Source of the DNA: Erigeron canadensis
Taxonomy: Eukaryota > Streptophyta > Magnoliopsida > Asterales > Asteraceae
Assembly (NCBI RefSeq): GCF_010389155.1
Contig: NC_057762.1
Location: 33,788,055-33,852,054 of the forward strand
Reading direction: 5' to 3'
DNA: 64,000 nt
Positions within the stretch are counted from its first letter, which is position 1. The number at the start of each line of letters is the position of its first letter. The translations under genes and the position numbers were made by a program. The notes beneath the pieces were generated by a model. That model saw only the letters and a list, made by a program, of their open reading frames with translations. It was not told where the DNA came from and searched no databases. Below, piece after piece: positions 37,591-49,933 of this stretch.

Positions 37591-40040
37591 TTTGTGAATA
37601 CGAGTATATATTTAAACTTACAAAATTAATCATGATTACTATTCTATTTTTAAACCAAACAACCACCTTAATCCACTAAAGTCTGGATAATATAATAAAC
37701 AAAGATGATTGTACCTGAAAGCGTATCCCACTTGAAAGAAAGTAGGGCCAGGAAAACCGACTTGCCGCATCAGAGGCAACATGTGTGGGGACCGTCTACA
37801 GTTGAATCCGTATTGATAATTCTAAAAATTTGTAATATTGTAAATCCGCTTTCTTTTGATCTAAAAAAGGTAAATGTGACATTGAAGACATGGTAAAAAA
37901 GTCACGACTGATAATTTATCTAATATATTACTGCAGTACATTTGTTATGGCTTACCTATTTTAAGTATTTTTATGACATTGAAGATTATATAAAGAATTT
38001 TTTCTAATAATTTATTTAGAAAAATTTCATTCTACATAGTAGTCAATTAGTCATAGATTTTTTTTTTTTTACAATCAATCTATAATAAAATTTCAAGGTC
38101 ATATTCGGTTGTATCCACCGTACTTTGTTAAGATTCCCTACTAGATGTATACGGGAGCTAACTTACATTGTATTGAAATGGGATGTATCCCCATCTCATT
38201 TTGGTACAGTGTATTTATTTTTTAATTTTAAAAGTATATTTGGAATTTTTCCTTAAAAAAATAAATAATAAATATAATGAATACACACGAAACATTAGGT
38301 TAATGTTTAAAAGTTTTCCCCTCGAGATAGATATTCTGGCTCCGTCTCTAGTATACAAGTAGTTGTCGTTAAAAAAAAAGAAAGATATCTACGAGTAGTA
38401 AGTTGCAACTTTTAACGAAAATAATTTATGTTTTAATTTGCATGCTCTTTAATCCTCCTAATCGATTCTCTTAATCATAAAATCATGACACTTGATAAAA
38501 TCAAAAAATTAGTTTTAGAAAAAGGATGTTGTCATATTTTAAGATTTTTAAAAGGGTTATTAGGTTATTTTATTAGTAGAATATATGGAGTATTTCCTTT
38601 TACTAAAACATATATTTTTTCGCTTTGTATGATGTAACTGTAAAACAAATGTATATAATCTTCATTATTCTGTAGAAGTGATCATTATTTGTATATAACA
38701 ATAATCAAAATATACTTAATATCCTATATTTAATCCATAGCGTAAAAATAGGTGGTGTGTAGTTAAAACGTAGTGGTGTACAGATCACCACCATTTATGA
38801 AAGGTTAGTGTGGTGGTAAAAACACGTCTGGGATCCTAATTGCCTGGTTTGTCGTAATTCAATTCCGATATAGAATTTCAATTTGATATATTGATCAAGG
38901 TGAGAAGAGAATGTTGGTTAATTAAGTGTATTGTCGGGTCTAATTTTTAATGTGATCATTACTATAAATATATTGACCGATTAAGTGTGATTTTACCATG
39001 ATAATAATTCGATAACTTTTTCAACGTCGTAGTGCGAAAGGTCGCGTACCGCTGAGCTGGTCATTGTAGCGGCACAGAGCAATTAGACGCTCAAGTTACT
39101 CAGGATCCGAGAAAGCCCAATGACCTATCCGCCTTTAAATTTAACGACAAATTATTGCCTTTAGGATCAAGCTCTGGTCTTGAAGAGGCATAATTGGTCT
39201 CCATATGCTATTACCCTAAACTAAACTTGGTGTAAAACATAAGAGAAAGCAAAGGTGGGGTGCGTATCTGGAAGACCAAATGTAAAAGAATGGAAGGTTT
39301 GAGTACATAAATGGTGCGTTCAGAAATTGTTGCGGTTGGTTTATTCAAAGCAAAGGAATCTTACGGGGAAGATAAAAAGGCAAGCAGCATTGGATAGACA
39401 GATAGCGACACGAGCCCGCGAAGTGGTGGAGGGCGAGGTGCTCGTTTTTCTATGTCTACGTCTACATTCGTATTCCTGCCTTGCTCTGCTCTGATGCATT
39501 CTAGCCTTAGCAAAACTGCCACCACCATGGTCCTATATTTTTATTTTTATTTTTTTACGGTATATAGTAGATTTGACTATCTGAGATTTTTTTTCATATA
39601 CATATTTTATATTTCAAAAAAGTGTTCATGAAAAATCCTTTATATCTAGCCCGAAAAACAATTTACTGACACTTGAACCCAAAATTTTAAAATCACAAAG
39701 TACCCAAAATACCAATCCTCTCCACCATGGTTCATATATGTCGTTTTCACCACCATGACTATCTAGTCAAAGGTTAGTCCGATGTAGGACCCACTATCTA
39801 CAAATGAATCAAATCTCTTAAAATACGTTCCGGATGGCACGCGCGGTCAGATCACAACTTCCCGGCCCCCTTTCTTTCTTTACCTTTTTTTCCCTATCTC
39901 GTGTTTACTTCATCCTTGTTTTTTGTACACTTATTTTTGTTACTAGAATCGTATCTCACATCATAAAATCTAGAATCATAGTTCTGATGTTTGCAATTAT
40001 TATTATTATTGCAATTTATAAACTTTAAGTTATAAGAGAA
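37591..40040. other. Intergenic, no supported gene
   Basis: The short ORF at 37705-37896 has no recognisable domain. 38740-38840 has GGTGGTGTGTAG and GATCACCACC in inverted arrangement, possibly a small MITE. 39030-39240 is moderately GC-rich (GAAAGGTCGCGTACCGCTGAG) without a reading frame; origin unknown. Confidence 0.4.
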
Positions 40041-40041
40041 A

Positions 40042-40195
40042 GGGTTTGCTAAATACAGCCCTTAAGGCTGTGTTTAAGGTGCATAAATTGTTTGTACATT
40101 TACCATGAAAAGTAGGGGACGAACTTTTAATATAGAAGGTACAAATTTTTTTATGCACGTTAAATACAACTCTTAGGGCTGTATTTATCATTTCC
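40042..40195. mobile_element. Short foldback MITE
   Basis: Left arm TTTGCTAAATACAGCCCTTAAGG...AAGGTGCATAAATTG and reversed right arm AAATGATAAATACAGCCCTAAG...ACGTGCATAAAAAAATT are inverted over about 60 bp in a 154-bp element. A related arm lies at 21565-21640, and the terminal motif (ACAGCCCTTAGGGCTGT) recurs at 47776-47792. Non-coding. Confidence 0.65.
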
Positions 40196-41154
40196 CATGA
40201 GGAAATTAAAGTTGTCTATCTATTTAATACGTTGATAAATATTTAATGTGATGGTGTCTAAAGACATTGATTACATTAAATAACTAAGGGGCGGGTTGGC
40301 TTCATTTTGGACAAATTATTACTAATATGAGCATTCCACGTTTTTTTCCTAATTTGTAGCCAGATTTAGTTAAAACTGAGCCAAAAGTGATAGCGTAGTA
40401 CAAAAATACTAGCCAAAACTTGTCAAAATGCCAATGCAGGAAAAATTAATGGTTGACGGAAAAATGAAAATAGTGATCGTTTTTAATAGAAATGATACCT
40501 GGGCTCAGAATTCGGAAGTCGAAGACGCTATGGCTGTCAACTCGAAGGTTTACTCCGCCAAGATACGCCCCAGATCATCCGAGTCTCATTTTTACGAACA
40601 CTTTGTATCATCAACGCCCATCTAAACGTAACACCGGCAACCTAATTGTTCAATGATATCATCACCGTCAATATAATACTTTTCCGGCTACCTATTGCTT
40701 TAATGGAACAAAAGACGACATTACTACCAAGGAAAAAATCCAGCAACGCTACCGCTAAGTTAATAATACCAACCTTATCACAAACATGCAATTAACGTCA
40801 ATGTAAATAAGATAAATATGCATATAATAGAAGGTACCAAGTATCATGGATAGTGTGAAGATATGCAGCTGAAGATTTTAATGTTTTTTTTGTATGTTAT
40901 TACCTGTGTATATATATGTAGTGAGTCTTAACATAGATGAAATGGTAGAGGATATAGAATTTGTTACAGGATAGGTATATAGGCTTAGTTTGTATATGAT
41001 GGGGTTTGTCCATCATTATTCATCGAATGATGTATAGTCTTTGTTCTGATCGATTAATAAAAAGATGAGGTGCTGGCCTTCATTTTTTTTTAAAAATAAA
41101 TAAATAAATAAATAAAATAGAAAATATACATATAATCAAGCATAAACAATTGTT

Positions 41155-41610
41155 AACCGAAAACCCCAAAAAAGGGCTCACTGGAAAACCGTATAAACCG
41201 GAAACCCCAAAAAGGAGTCACCGGAAAACCGAAACAACACCAACAGAAACCTCAAAAATGGGTTACCGGAACACATGCACGACGGCTTAAACCGGAAACC
41301 CCAAAAAGGAGTCACCGGAAAACCGAAACAACACCAACAGAAACCTCAAAAATGGGTTACCGGAACACATGCACGACGGCTTAAACCAGAAACCCCCAAA
41401 AGGAGTCACCGCAAAAGCATGTACCAACCAGAAACCCAAAAAAGAGGTTACCGAAAAACTAGTCATACAAAGAGCCAATGAAGAGCCAATGAAAAGTGTC
41501 AATTGTACCCTTGCCAAACAACTATTTGGCCATAAAAATTAAACGTTTATGGCCGGCGACCACCGGAAACCCCAAAAAGGGGTTTCAGACCTCACCGGAA
41601 AAAGGTATTG
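41155..41610. repeat. Minisatellite with 94-bp period
   Basis: Copies at 41194-41287 and 41288-41381 appear identical by eye over 94 bp, and a third starts at 41382 and decays. Each 94-bp unit is two related halves of about 47 bp, one with GGAAACCCCAAAAAGGAGTC and one with AGAAACCTCAAAAATGGGTT, followed by ACCGGAA. Looser copies flank the core (41155-41193 and 41562-41605). The period is not a multiple of three, so the ORFs crossing it are not evidence of a repeat protein. Confidence 0.85.
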
Positions 41611-42194
41611 TACGTTAGGAGCATTGGCAAGTCGTTTCCTGCATGGATTCCAAAAATAGAAGCGAAGAAAACCATAGTATTTGCCTCAAAATCCAAAACC
41701 CCCATATAAAAAAAATAGGCTTTCGGTGGAATTGATTTTGGCACAAGAATAAAAATAAAACGGTCGCATAGCACCCTCCCAACGTTCACAAGCATCAGCA
41801 AAATGTGACCGATTTATATAGCCGATGAAATGCGTCGATGCTTGCCGATACACATGGTACAATGTTGCCATAGAGCTGATACAAGCCAAAAAAAAAGCCA
41901 AAGCTTATTACCGACTACGCCCTTACTTCAAAGGTTAAGACAGTCATTATACTTTAATCCATATCAACCTAAACTAACCACCAATTACATAATGCATGTC
42001 AAGTTATTTCAATGCATAAAATCTAAATTTTCTCAGTTTTATAAGGTGTCATTGTACATCATGTATTTAGAAGTAAATTAAAAGGATTATTTTTTAAACT
42101 CAATGTATGCAAGTGGCCCAACACATTTCCAAGACATATGCAACGCTTATACGTGAATTGTCAAGTTTGGTTCGTGTTTTGTAAGATAAAACAT

Positions 42195-42450
42195 AAAAAC
42201 TAAAAAGTTGTCAAATGTATATCGAGTTGTATCTCTAATATATGAAAGAGAATGAAATTTTAAGACTACCTATATTTTATTTTATTTTTATCCCACGATT
42301 TATGATAAAACATCTTAAATGATATTGATAAATTTTTATTTTTTTTTGAAAAGAGAAAAAAAATAAAATAAAAATGCATGGTTCAAAATGGTTATCACAT
42401 TCTTTTTATTTTGGATTGTTAAATAACTCTTGCTCTATAGAATATTAATT
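42195..42450. mobile_element. Half copy of the 15.5-kb foldback MITE
   Basis: The order TCAAATGTATATCGAGTT, CTCTAATATATGAAAGAG, AATTTTAAGACTAC, then TAAATAACTCTTGCTCTATAG matches the right arm and end of the element at 15492-15994. The left arm is absent. Confidence 0.5.
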
Positions 42451-42963
42451 ATAGATATAAGTAGATATTCTTGTCCCATCTAGTGATTTGTTAGCGGTTG
42501 TTACTAATATAATAATCTTTTGCCTTGTGAAAACAAAATTTCTAGATTGATAAATGTCATTGGATCTTACACAATTTAAATTGGCCTCATTAATATAATA
42601 AGTCTTATCATAAATTTTATATACAAAAATCTTTTGATAAATAAGCTAAGTTTTTCCTATAAAATCGATTTAAACCTTGTTTGTTTTTCTATTCAAACGG
42701 TTTATAAATATTCAAACATTTTTCGAAAAACAATCACCTATACTGGTTCATATTTCACATAGTTGAGCCACATCATAATATTCAAAATAGTATTCAGATT
42801 TAGACGCAAACTTCTCAACAAAAACAAACGAGGTCTTAATCTTTATTATTCAACCTATATATTCAAAAAAAAAAAAAAATCCTAATAAAACTAAGTTAAT
42901 AAACTATCCCCGTATTTTTTAAATTAATCATAATACCTCAGGGCTTAGGCCCTTTACAATGGA

Positions 42964-43223
42964 CTAGATGTATGTTTGTGCGATGCAGCGTCAAATGATG
43001 TTAACGACGACGGTTTGGTGGCGGTGGTGCCAAAGCTAGTGAGAGAAGGTAGAGGCTCAAAGAGGAGGTATATATGTTTTAATGTTAGGATTTAACATTT
43101 GTTTTAGGGATGTATACACACATAATTAGGATTATGGAAAAAAAATGTGAAGAATGTTGAAAAAAGTAATTGAGGGTATGAAAAAATGCTTAATGTCTAT
43201 TTTGTTTTGTAAGAAATTATAGA
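42964..43223 (-). mobile_element. Non-autonomous Helitron, copy f
   Basis: Minus strand: starts TCTATAATTTCTTACAAAAC after an A (43223) and ends GCTGCATCGCACAAACATACAT plus CTAG (42964-42967) before a T. The GC-rich region (ACCACCGCCACCAAACCG) is the same as in copies a to c. About 260 bp, non-coding. Confidence 0.6.
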
Positions 43224-43869
43224 TAGAAGCTAAAACACTTCGTCCTCGTTAGCAAACTGGTCAAATACATTGAACTAATTTTTCCTCTAACTTTACGCAC
43301 TAAAACTTAATTTGTAAGTGTCACGTTATCATTTATATTATGAATTTTTTTATAAAAATTATATCATATATAATAAAACCAGTTATCTTAGTAAAATGAA
43401 TACACTTTACTAATAAAAATACATTAACAATAATTTTACGAAACATTACATGAGTTAACAAAAACAACAAAATAATTACGACTACCATTTTCTTGAAACA
43501 TTAGTATTAAATACAAAGTTACATTAAATTAACCCAAGAGTTTTCATACCATGATGTATGAAGTACAACACAATTATTTGTCGTTTCTTTGTAGCATGCA
43601 AATTCTCACTTTCTGCTAAACATTAAGAATGATCATGATAAGAGAAAACTTTAAGAAGTTTGTATTTGTTCATATATGTTTGTACCCATTTTTTAGACCT
43701 ATAACGATCACTGCCTTCTTGCATAGTTACGTTGCATATATATGATGACCATATTATTTACTTAGGTGGGTCATCCTGTTTAAATTATCTTGTGGTAGGT
43801 ATACAAAACATTCTCTTGTCCATTCACGCATTTCACTGTCAAGTTTTACAAGGCATCAAGCTGTTTCCA

Positions 43870-43965
43870 TCTTCCCTTTGGCATCGGCTCAAGTGATGGG
43901 GGGTTTTATCTCTCTTGGACTATATGAAGGTTCGATCCTCCTTTGTAGTAAAATTGGTGTGTTAG
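43870..43965 (+). mobile_element. Possible tRNA-derived SINE fragment
   Basis: A box-A-like CGGCTCAAGTGATGGGGG (about 43886-43903) and a box-B-like GGTTCGATCC (about 43929-43938) are spaced as in a tRNA-derived promoter. No target duplication was found. Confidence 0.35.
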
Positions 43966-43999
43966 ATTTATGAGTTGATTACATGATTCGTCCTTATGG

Positions 44000-45000
44000 T
44001 TTACCCAATTTTTTAGATTACTCCGTGAGATTATTAATACCCAAATACATTCAAACTACGTAAATTCGTTACAAGTTACATCCCTGTGGTTAATGGCGTT
44101 TCGTATTTTCCCACCCAACAACCACATCTGCCCTTTTTCTCTGTCTTGTTTACACATCAGCCCATATTATTTAAAGTTAAAGATAAGTTCAATGACTCAT
44201 TACATATCTAGTAAGTCAAGTATGGGCAGGAAAACATACAGAAGAGAAAAACTTGGTCTCAAAAGGTTACGTGTCCATTTGATAGGACATACAAATGTGA
44301 TATATTGTACCCGTTTCGGAATAAAATGGTACATCAAGTTTTCTCTCTCCCCGAAAAATGAAAACAAACAAGGAATAGGATAGAGAAGACTGAATACATA
44401 GTTCTTGACCAATAGATTTTCGATATTCACTACTCATTTAACATCCATAGCCTTGATAATAATATTGCCCTATCTCTACCACTATATAAGGCAACACGTG
44501 ACGAAGCCAAGTCCTTTATTGCGTGTGCAATAATTAATTTACTTATGTCTGTATCAACCCTAAGCTTATCTTCACCTTTTCCACACTGTCACATTTTTTT
44601 CCTCCTAAATCACATTTTTCCCACTCACTACCAACCTTACATCTTCCACATCTCTTCCAAAACTTTTATTATTTATAGTTTATATTTATCATAATATAAC
44701 ATAAACTTAATTTTTTTTAAATAAACATTACATTAATAAAGTTAAAACACACTACAACTAAAATTCAAACAAACTAAATAATTAAAACATTACAATTAAG
44801 TTCAAACTAGATAAAATTAAAACATTATAACTAAAGTTAAAACTACATTATTGAGAAAGGATTTGAAAGAATTTTTGTTTATGTGAAAAGATATGAAAGA
44901 GTTTATGTGTGTGTGTGTTTTGTTTGAAAGAGTAGTGTGTATAAATAAAAGGTAAAATAAAAAAGGTAACTAGCCGTTTAAGATTCAAATTAATTTTTTT
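44000..45000. other. Intergenic, no supported gene
   Basis: 44030-44160 resembles low-copy repeat DNA (CCTGTGGTTAATGGCG). 44640-44860 is a degenerate run of AAAACATTACAACTAAAGTT-type units. The ORFs on both strands at 44093-44430 overlap and lack domains. Confidence 0.4.
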
Positions 45001-45143
45001 TTTGTTATGCAATATTCGCGGACCCCACTCACCCGTCCAAACTCGGCGATCCATTGATGGATGTCGAAGAAATGGCCATCGACGAGCGTGCTGCCATCCT
45101 TGGAATTATGGAGGAGTGCGTTGATGAGCTCCACGCCAAGTGA
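45000..45143 (+). other. Coding-like C-terminal fragment, unrecognised
   Basis: An open frame ending in TGA at 45141 and immediately TAG reads HPSKLGDPLMDVEEMA, then a helical acidic IDERAAILGIMEECVDELHA. Local GC is much higher than in the flanks. It has no ATG of its own and the upstream side is T-rich, so it looks like a last exon or a captured gene end. I do not recognise the family. The opposite strand is also open (45004-45170), which lowers confidence. Confidence 0.3.
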
Positions 45144-45325
45144 TAGCAACAACCTTAGTGTATTTTGCATTTAATTACATTGTTGTAAATTGTTGAGTGT
45201 TGTCAATATTAAATCGGTCATGTATATACTGTTTAATCAATAATGCAATTCAAATATAAACTTGTTCATCTTTATATTCTAGTTGTTTAATACATTAAAT
45301 AGTTGTTAATCTAATTTGTGCAAAC

Positions 45326-45504
45326 CAATGGGGTTGGTGGCCCATTGGTAAGGTTTTTGACGTTGAGAGGATCCACCTTGGTTCGAGTCGCACTTCTAAC
45401 ATTTGTGAGAGTGGATTAATAGGGGTTTTTTGAGAGTCCTGGTTTTCAAGCATACGTGTAATTTAGGAGTAGAAGTAGAATAGAATGACGTTTAAAAATA
45501 AATA
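45326..45504 (+). mobile_element. tRNA-derived SINE with 18-bp target duplication
   Basis: A 179-bp element is flanked by exact copies of AATCTAATTTGTGCAAAC (45308-45325 and 45505-45522). It has a box-A-like GGTTGGTGGCCCATTGG (45333-45349), a box-B-like GGTTCGAGTCGC (45379-45391) and an A-rich 3' tail (AAAAATAAATAA). Intact long duplications indicate a fairly recent insertion. A diverged relative is at 243-366. Confidence 0.85.
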
Positions 45505-45678
45505 AATCTAATTTGTGCAAACTTTGGATCTTATAGTAGATTTAACAAATTGTTACTTGTGATTCAAAAGGCGAGTAACTTACTTGTCTCCGGTACTTGC
45601 ATTACAAGTAACAGCTTATTTAAAAATGATTAATACATAGATAGATACGAGTATTTCTAAAGAAGAATTTTCATTTAT

Positions 45679-45685
45679 TATAAAA
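45679..45685 (+). promoter_or_regulatory. Candidate TATA box of the second Dof gene
   Basis: TATAAAA about 290 bases upstream of the start codon, followed by a CT-rich leader (CTTTCTCTCTCCCACTCCC). The implied leader is about 260 bases. Confidence 0.4.
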
Positions 45686-45971
45686 AGTACGTAATTGACA
45701 AGAACTTCCTTAATTGTGTCTTTGAGTTCACTCTATTAAAGGTCGAACCCTCACATTTGTTGCTCTCCCGATTACTTGGCCAAAAGCCATTCAAACAACA
45801 ACAAAGACAACTCCTTGTTTCCACTTTACTTCCTTTCTCTCTCCCACTCCCAAAATTCATCCCAAAGTGTACAAGAAATCCGACTTTGTTGTTGTTTTTT
45901 TTCCCTTTTTTTTTTGTTTCTTTCTCTTTAACTTCAACTTCAAATCAAGAAAGTTTTTTTTTTATATAAAA

Positions 45972-47036
45972 ATGATTCAAGAGTTATTTGGTGGAGGTGC
46001 TGCTAGTCTTCTAAATAACGGAGACCAAAATCTTCCCATTTCTGGTAGTGTCTTTGAACCTTCATCACCTTCTCCTTCACCGTCTTCTTCCGCCAACACA
46101 ACCACCACCACCACCAACGCGACAAACGCCACTATCCCGGCGACTCCGGACATCCAAAAACTACGATGTCCACGATGCGATTCTTCAAACACAAAGTTTT
46201 GTTACTACAACAACTACAACCTCACTCAACCTCGCCATTTCTGCAAGACGTGTAGGCGTTATTGGACTAAAGGTGGCGCTCTTCGTAACGTCCCAATTGG
46301 CGGTGGATGTCGAAAAAACAAAGGGTCCACCATAACCTCAGTTGTTGGAAAACCACTCATCTCTTCAAATTGCAAACTGAAAGCAGTTGTGTCATCTGAG
46401 TTAGCTGCAGGAAGGTCTAGTAGTTTTGATCATGAATTATTCAATATGAATAATCCAAACCACAACAACCCAATTCTATGGTCCGGTGGGCCACCACAAA
46501 CATCTCATCTACTTTCATTACTAAGAGCCACCACACAAAACCCTAACCCTAATAATTTTGCATCAACAACCCACATGAAAGATCATCATCATCAAGGATT
46601 TATGGTTGGATCAAACATTATTATGGGTAATAATAATAACCTAGGGTTTGAGCCATTAGGTCACCAAGCATCATCATTAGGCCTTTGTAGCTCTTTATGG
46701 AGCAGTAGAAACAATCTTCAACAAGCCAACCAACAACAACAATTAGGGAATAATAATATCATGACTAGTAGTGATGATCATGAAAACACCGAAAACAATA
46801 ATCGGTATCAAAGGATTAGAACAAATTATTATAATCATGATCAAACTACTAATACACCATTATTGGTTTTGGGTGGCAATGTGGTCAATACTTCTTCTTC
46901 TTCTTCTTCAACTAATATTACTATCTTGGATTCGGCTCCAGTTCATCTAGCAAGTGGCGAGCAGCAGCAGCTTGGGTTTTGGAACCAATCACTTCCATGG
47001 TCCGATCTACCCGCGGCTAATGGTGCATATCCTTAA
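45972..47036 (+). CDS. Dof zinc-finger transcription factor
   Basis: Single-exon gene for a 354-residue Dof factor. An upstream in-frame ATG at 45867 would add 35 residues of Phe-rich, leader-like translation (T-runs, no domain), so I start at 45972, where MIQELFGGG begins. A Ser/Thr/Asn linker precedes the C2C2 finger at residues 66-94 (C66-P-R-C69, C91-K-T-C94), followed by [24 protein letters not shown]. The C-terminal two thirds are Asn/Ser/Gln-rich with short conserved-looking blocks ([46 protein letters not shown]). Dof factors bind AAAG cores in nuclear DNA. The finger ([16 protein letters not shown]) differs from that of the first Dof gene, so the two are not a recent tandem duplicate. 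Confidence 0.93.
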   Translation: MIQELFGGGAASLLNNGDQNLPISGSVFEPSSPSPSPSSSANTTTTTTNATNATIPATPDIQKLRCPRCDSSNTKFCYYNNYNLTQPRHFCKTCRRYWTKGGALRNVPIGGGCRKNKGSTITSVVGKPLISSNCKLKAVVSSELAAGRSSSFDHELFNMNNPNHNNPILWSGGPPQTSHLLSLLRATTQNPNPNNFASTTHMKDHHHQGFMVGSNIIMGNNNNLGFEPLGHQASSLGLCSSLWSSRNNLQQANQQQQLGNNNIMTSSDDHENTENNNRYQRIRTNYYNHDQTTNTPLLVLGGNVVNTSSSSSSTNITILDSAPVHLASGEQQQLGFWNQSLPWSDLPAANGAYP

Positions 47037-47639
47037 TTAAGTTAAGAATATATCCTCTTCTTTTCATTTCTTTTCTTTTCTTTTTTTGTTAATTTATAGT
47101 TAAGAACTCGATCAGTTTTAGGGTTTGTGGTTAATTACGTCAATTTGTAGTCATTTGGGGTGTGGTATATGAATATGGTTTGTTAATTATTATTTTATAT
47201 CTTGTATCTTATTTGTTTTGATTAAAGGTGTGTTTTGAGTTAATTAATTATATAACCTAATGATACATATATAGGTATGCACATGTACATTTTATAGTTA
47301 ACTTACATTTCTCTCCAACCATTCTATCACATTTATACTCTTTCCTTTAACAAATTGAAGTATTATCATCAGTTCACAATTATTGTTTTACAAGAGTAAT
47401 CATATCTAACATATTTATTTAAATAAATAATATATTATATAATCATAGGGGTTGGTTAAAAATCTGTGAAGTGGAACAATTCTTGAGAAACGGAAAATCT
47501 TGCATAGAAGAAGAATATGGGGTTTTTTAGGCACTACTTAATGTAGACTAACACATATATATTTGTTGGGTTTTGTTAGTCCTAACCCTGTCAGTAAAAA
47601 ATAATTGGATGCATTAAAATTTGTATCTTGTTGTTAGAA

Positions 47640-47783
47640 AAATTAAGGGACCCTTTTTAGTATATAATGTAAAAGTTTTTAAGCATGTAATATGTTGTTA
47701 GTGACAGCCCTAAATTAAGGGACCCTTTTTAGTATATAATGTAAAAGTTTTTAAGCATGTAATATGTTGTTAGTGACAGCCCT
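47640..47783. repeat. Perfect 72-bp tandem duplication
   Basis: 47640-47711 and 47712-47783 are identical by eye (starting AAATTAAGGGACCC, ending GTGACAGCCCT). The second copy runs on into an inverted AGCCCTTAGGGCT. It probably lies inside a MITE, since the ACAGCCCTTAGGG terminus is shared with 40042-40195. Confidence 0.9.
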
Positions 47784-47799
47784 TAGGGCTGTCATTATC

Positions 47800-49930
47800 A
47801 TTTTCCTTATTTGTTTTGATTTAATGATCAGGAAATTATAATAATAATAAAAAAAAAGTTATCTAAATGGAATAAAAGGAGTGGGCAAATTAAACACATA
47901 GATAAGAGAGCATATCTTCTTGGTTAGCTCAATATATTTAGGGTTTGATTTGCCTTTTTCTGCTTAGTGGATGGATGATGGAGCAAAAAGGAAAAGATTC
48001 TTGTATTCACTATTATTATTGTTAATACTCACGATTTATTTGATCCACGATATCATATTCCTTTAATCCAGCAATTATCAATATACTATTATGATGGCTA
48101 ATAAGTTTTTTATTGATCGATCGAGTTAACTATATGATCATGGTAATGTATATAGTTCAGAATTTTAATCTATCAATAAATTAAGCTAGCTTATTGATTA
48201 GTGATAATTAATAATTTTTGAAACACATATATACATATAAATTTCATGATTATTAGCGGTCAAGCCAATTAATTTCAAACTAGCTACAAAAGCATGTGCC
48301 GTTCAAAAAAAAAATAAAAGCTACAAAAACATGTTGGTATTTTGTATACTACATTGTTGACAACGTGAGATTATATAAACTTAACCAATGTTGAACGTCC
48401 TTGCCAGGTACTGGTTAATGTTTTACTAAGCATTTTTCACAAAAATGTATTTAGAAACATTCTTTGTTTATCATTGTCTAGCTGTTTCACCATTTTCTAC
48501 AAAATGTTAAAAAGTAAATAGTACAGTACATTGTAAGAAACTTTTTAGGGAAACGAGCGGAGAATGTTGAATAGTGAATATATACATTCGATATGAATAT
48601 GAGTCATGCATGTAGTGTGGTTAATTAAGTACAGTAATATAATGGAAATTAATTAATACTCTACTTACCAATAAAGGAGATCCAATTTAATTTTATGTAG
48701 CAGTAGTTTTGTACTCAGTTCTCCTCTGGAAACTTACTAGTGTTGAGAAATTTAATTATTGGAAATACAGACCGATACGACTATTTTAGTTTATTTTGTT
48801 ATTAATTTACAAAATTTGCTATAACTTAACGAAAATAGACAAAAAATAATTATAATTCACTTAAAAAATAATACCAAATAGACATATTATCACGCATATC
48901 CGATCATCTACCTTTCTAATTAGTAACTCTAGAACTACATTTCAATGGATGTAACGTCTTCATTTTCTCCAAGTTACAAACTTACAATTCAAAAAATCCT
49001 CAATGTCGTAAATAACATTCAGATTAATAGTCCCCAAAGCTTCATGCTTATACTTAAAAAACTAGATATATATGGCTACTTGGCTAGTTTGCGCTATTTG
49101 AACTTTTCAACTTAGCCGACTGAAACATCTAAGTAGCTAAAATTAATCACCATATGGGTCCTTATAACTATTTTTGCCTTTATTAGTGTGATTTAGATGT
49201 TAATAAGATTAAGATGTGAAAATAGATGAATGGTAAAAGTTGCATTTTGCCTTTATTAGTGTGATTTAGATGTTTATATCAGCTTATGATAGAAACTTTA
49301 CTATGTTAAAAAGTTGCATAATAGTGTTGAATCAAGAAACCATTTAGATAGAACAAAGGCAAGAGAAAAAAAAAGAGAGAGAGAGAGAGAGAGAACAAAG
49401 GCAGCCCAATTACGAGTATATCACTATTATCCATTAGACTTTACATTGGTGTGGGCCCAAAATTTCAGCCCGTGAATCATTATTAAACATTAACCAGGAG
49501 TCCAGGATTGCTCAACTTTTCAATCAGTTGAAATTGTCAAGAAAAAATAAACTTGAGTCTCATAATTGAAATCTAGCTGGTACATTGGTATTGTTAGATT
49601 AATTAACAAATTACAGTACGAAATAAGAAGAATTTCAACACCAAATAAGTAATACCCAAATAGCCATTTTCAATATTAAAGCTATAGTATAAGTTTATTA
49701 ATTAGAAATTTAGAACATGCAATACACTATGTTTAGAACCTAGGAATGAAACATAAAAATATAAAATCAAAGTAAACCGATTTCAATTAAATTTTTTTGT
49801 ACTAAGAAGCAATTTGAACACAAATGAAATCATAATTATTCTTATTCTCCTAAAAGCCAAGGTTACACCCTCGTAACTGACCAAGGAGAGAACGAAAGCT
49901 GCATTCCAAACACAAATTTCTAACGTATTT
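47800..49930. other. Intergenic between Dof and SKS genes
   Basis: AT-rich with no gene. It holds a (GA)n run at 49375-49393 and a short repeated TTTGCCTTTATTAGTGTGATT (49169 and 49246). Confidence 0.5.
49375..49393. repeat. (GA)n microsatellite
   Basis: About nine GA units. Confidence 0.85.
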
Positions 49931-49933
49931 TTT

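Noticed and set aside
41275..41481. Plus-strand ORF of 68 codons that reads as a Lys/Pro/Gln-rich repeat protein
   Set aside because: It lies in the 94-bp minisatellite. The period is not a multiple of three, so successive copies are read in different frames, which is not how repeat proteins evolve.
45867..45971. In-frame N-terminal extension of the second Dof gene
   Set aside because: The 35 extra residues are Phe-rich translation of a T-rich leader without any domain. MIQELFGGG at 45972 is a better start.
46535..46560. AACCCTAACCCTAATAA telomere-like repeat
   Set aside because: Only two units, and it lies inside the Dof coding sequence (encoding QNPNPNN).
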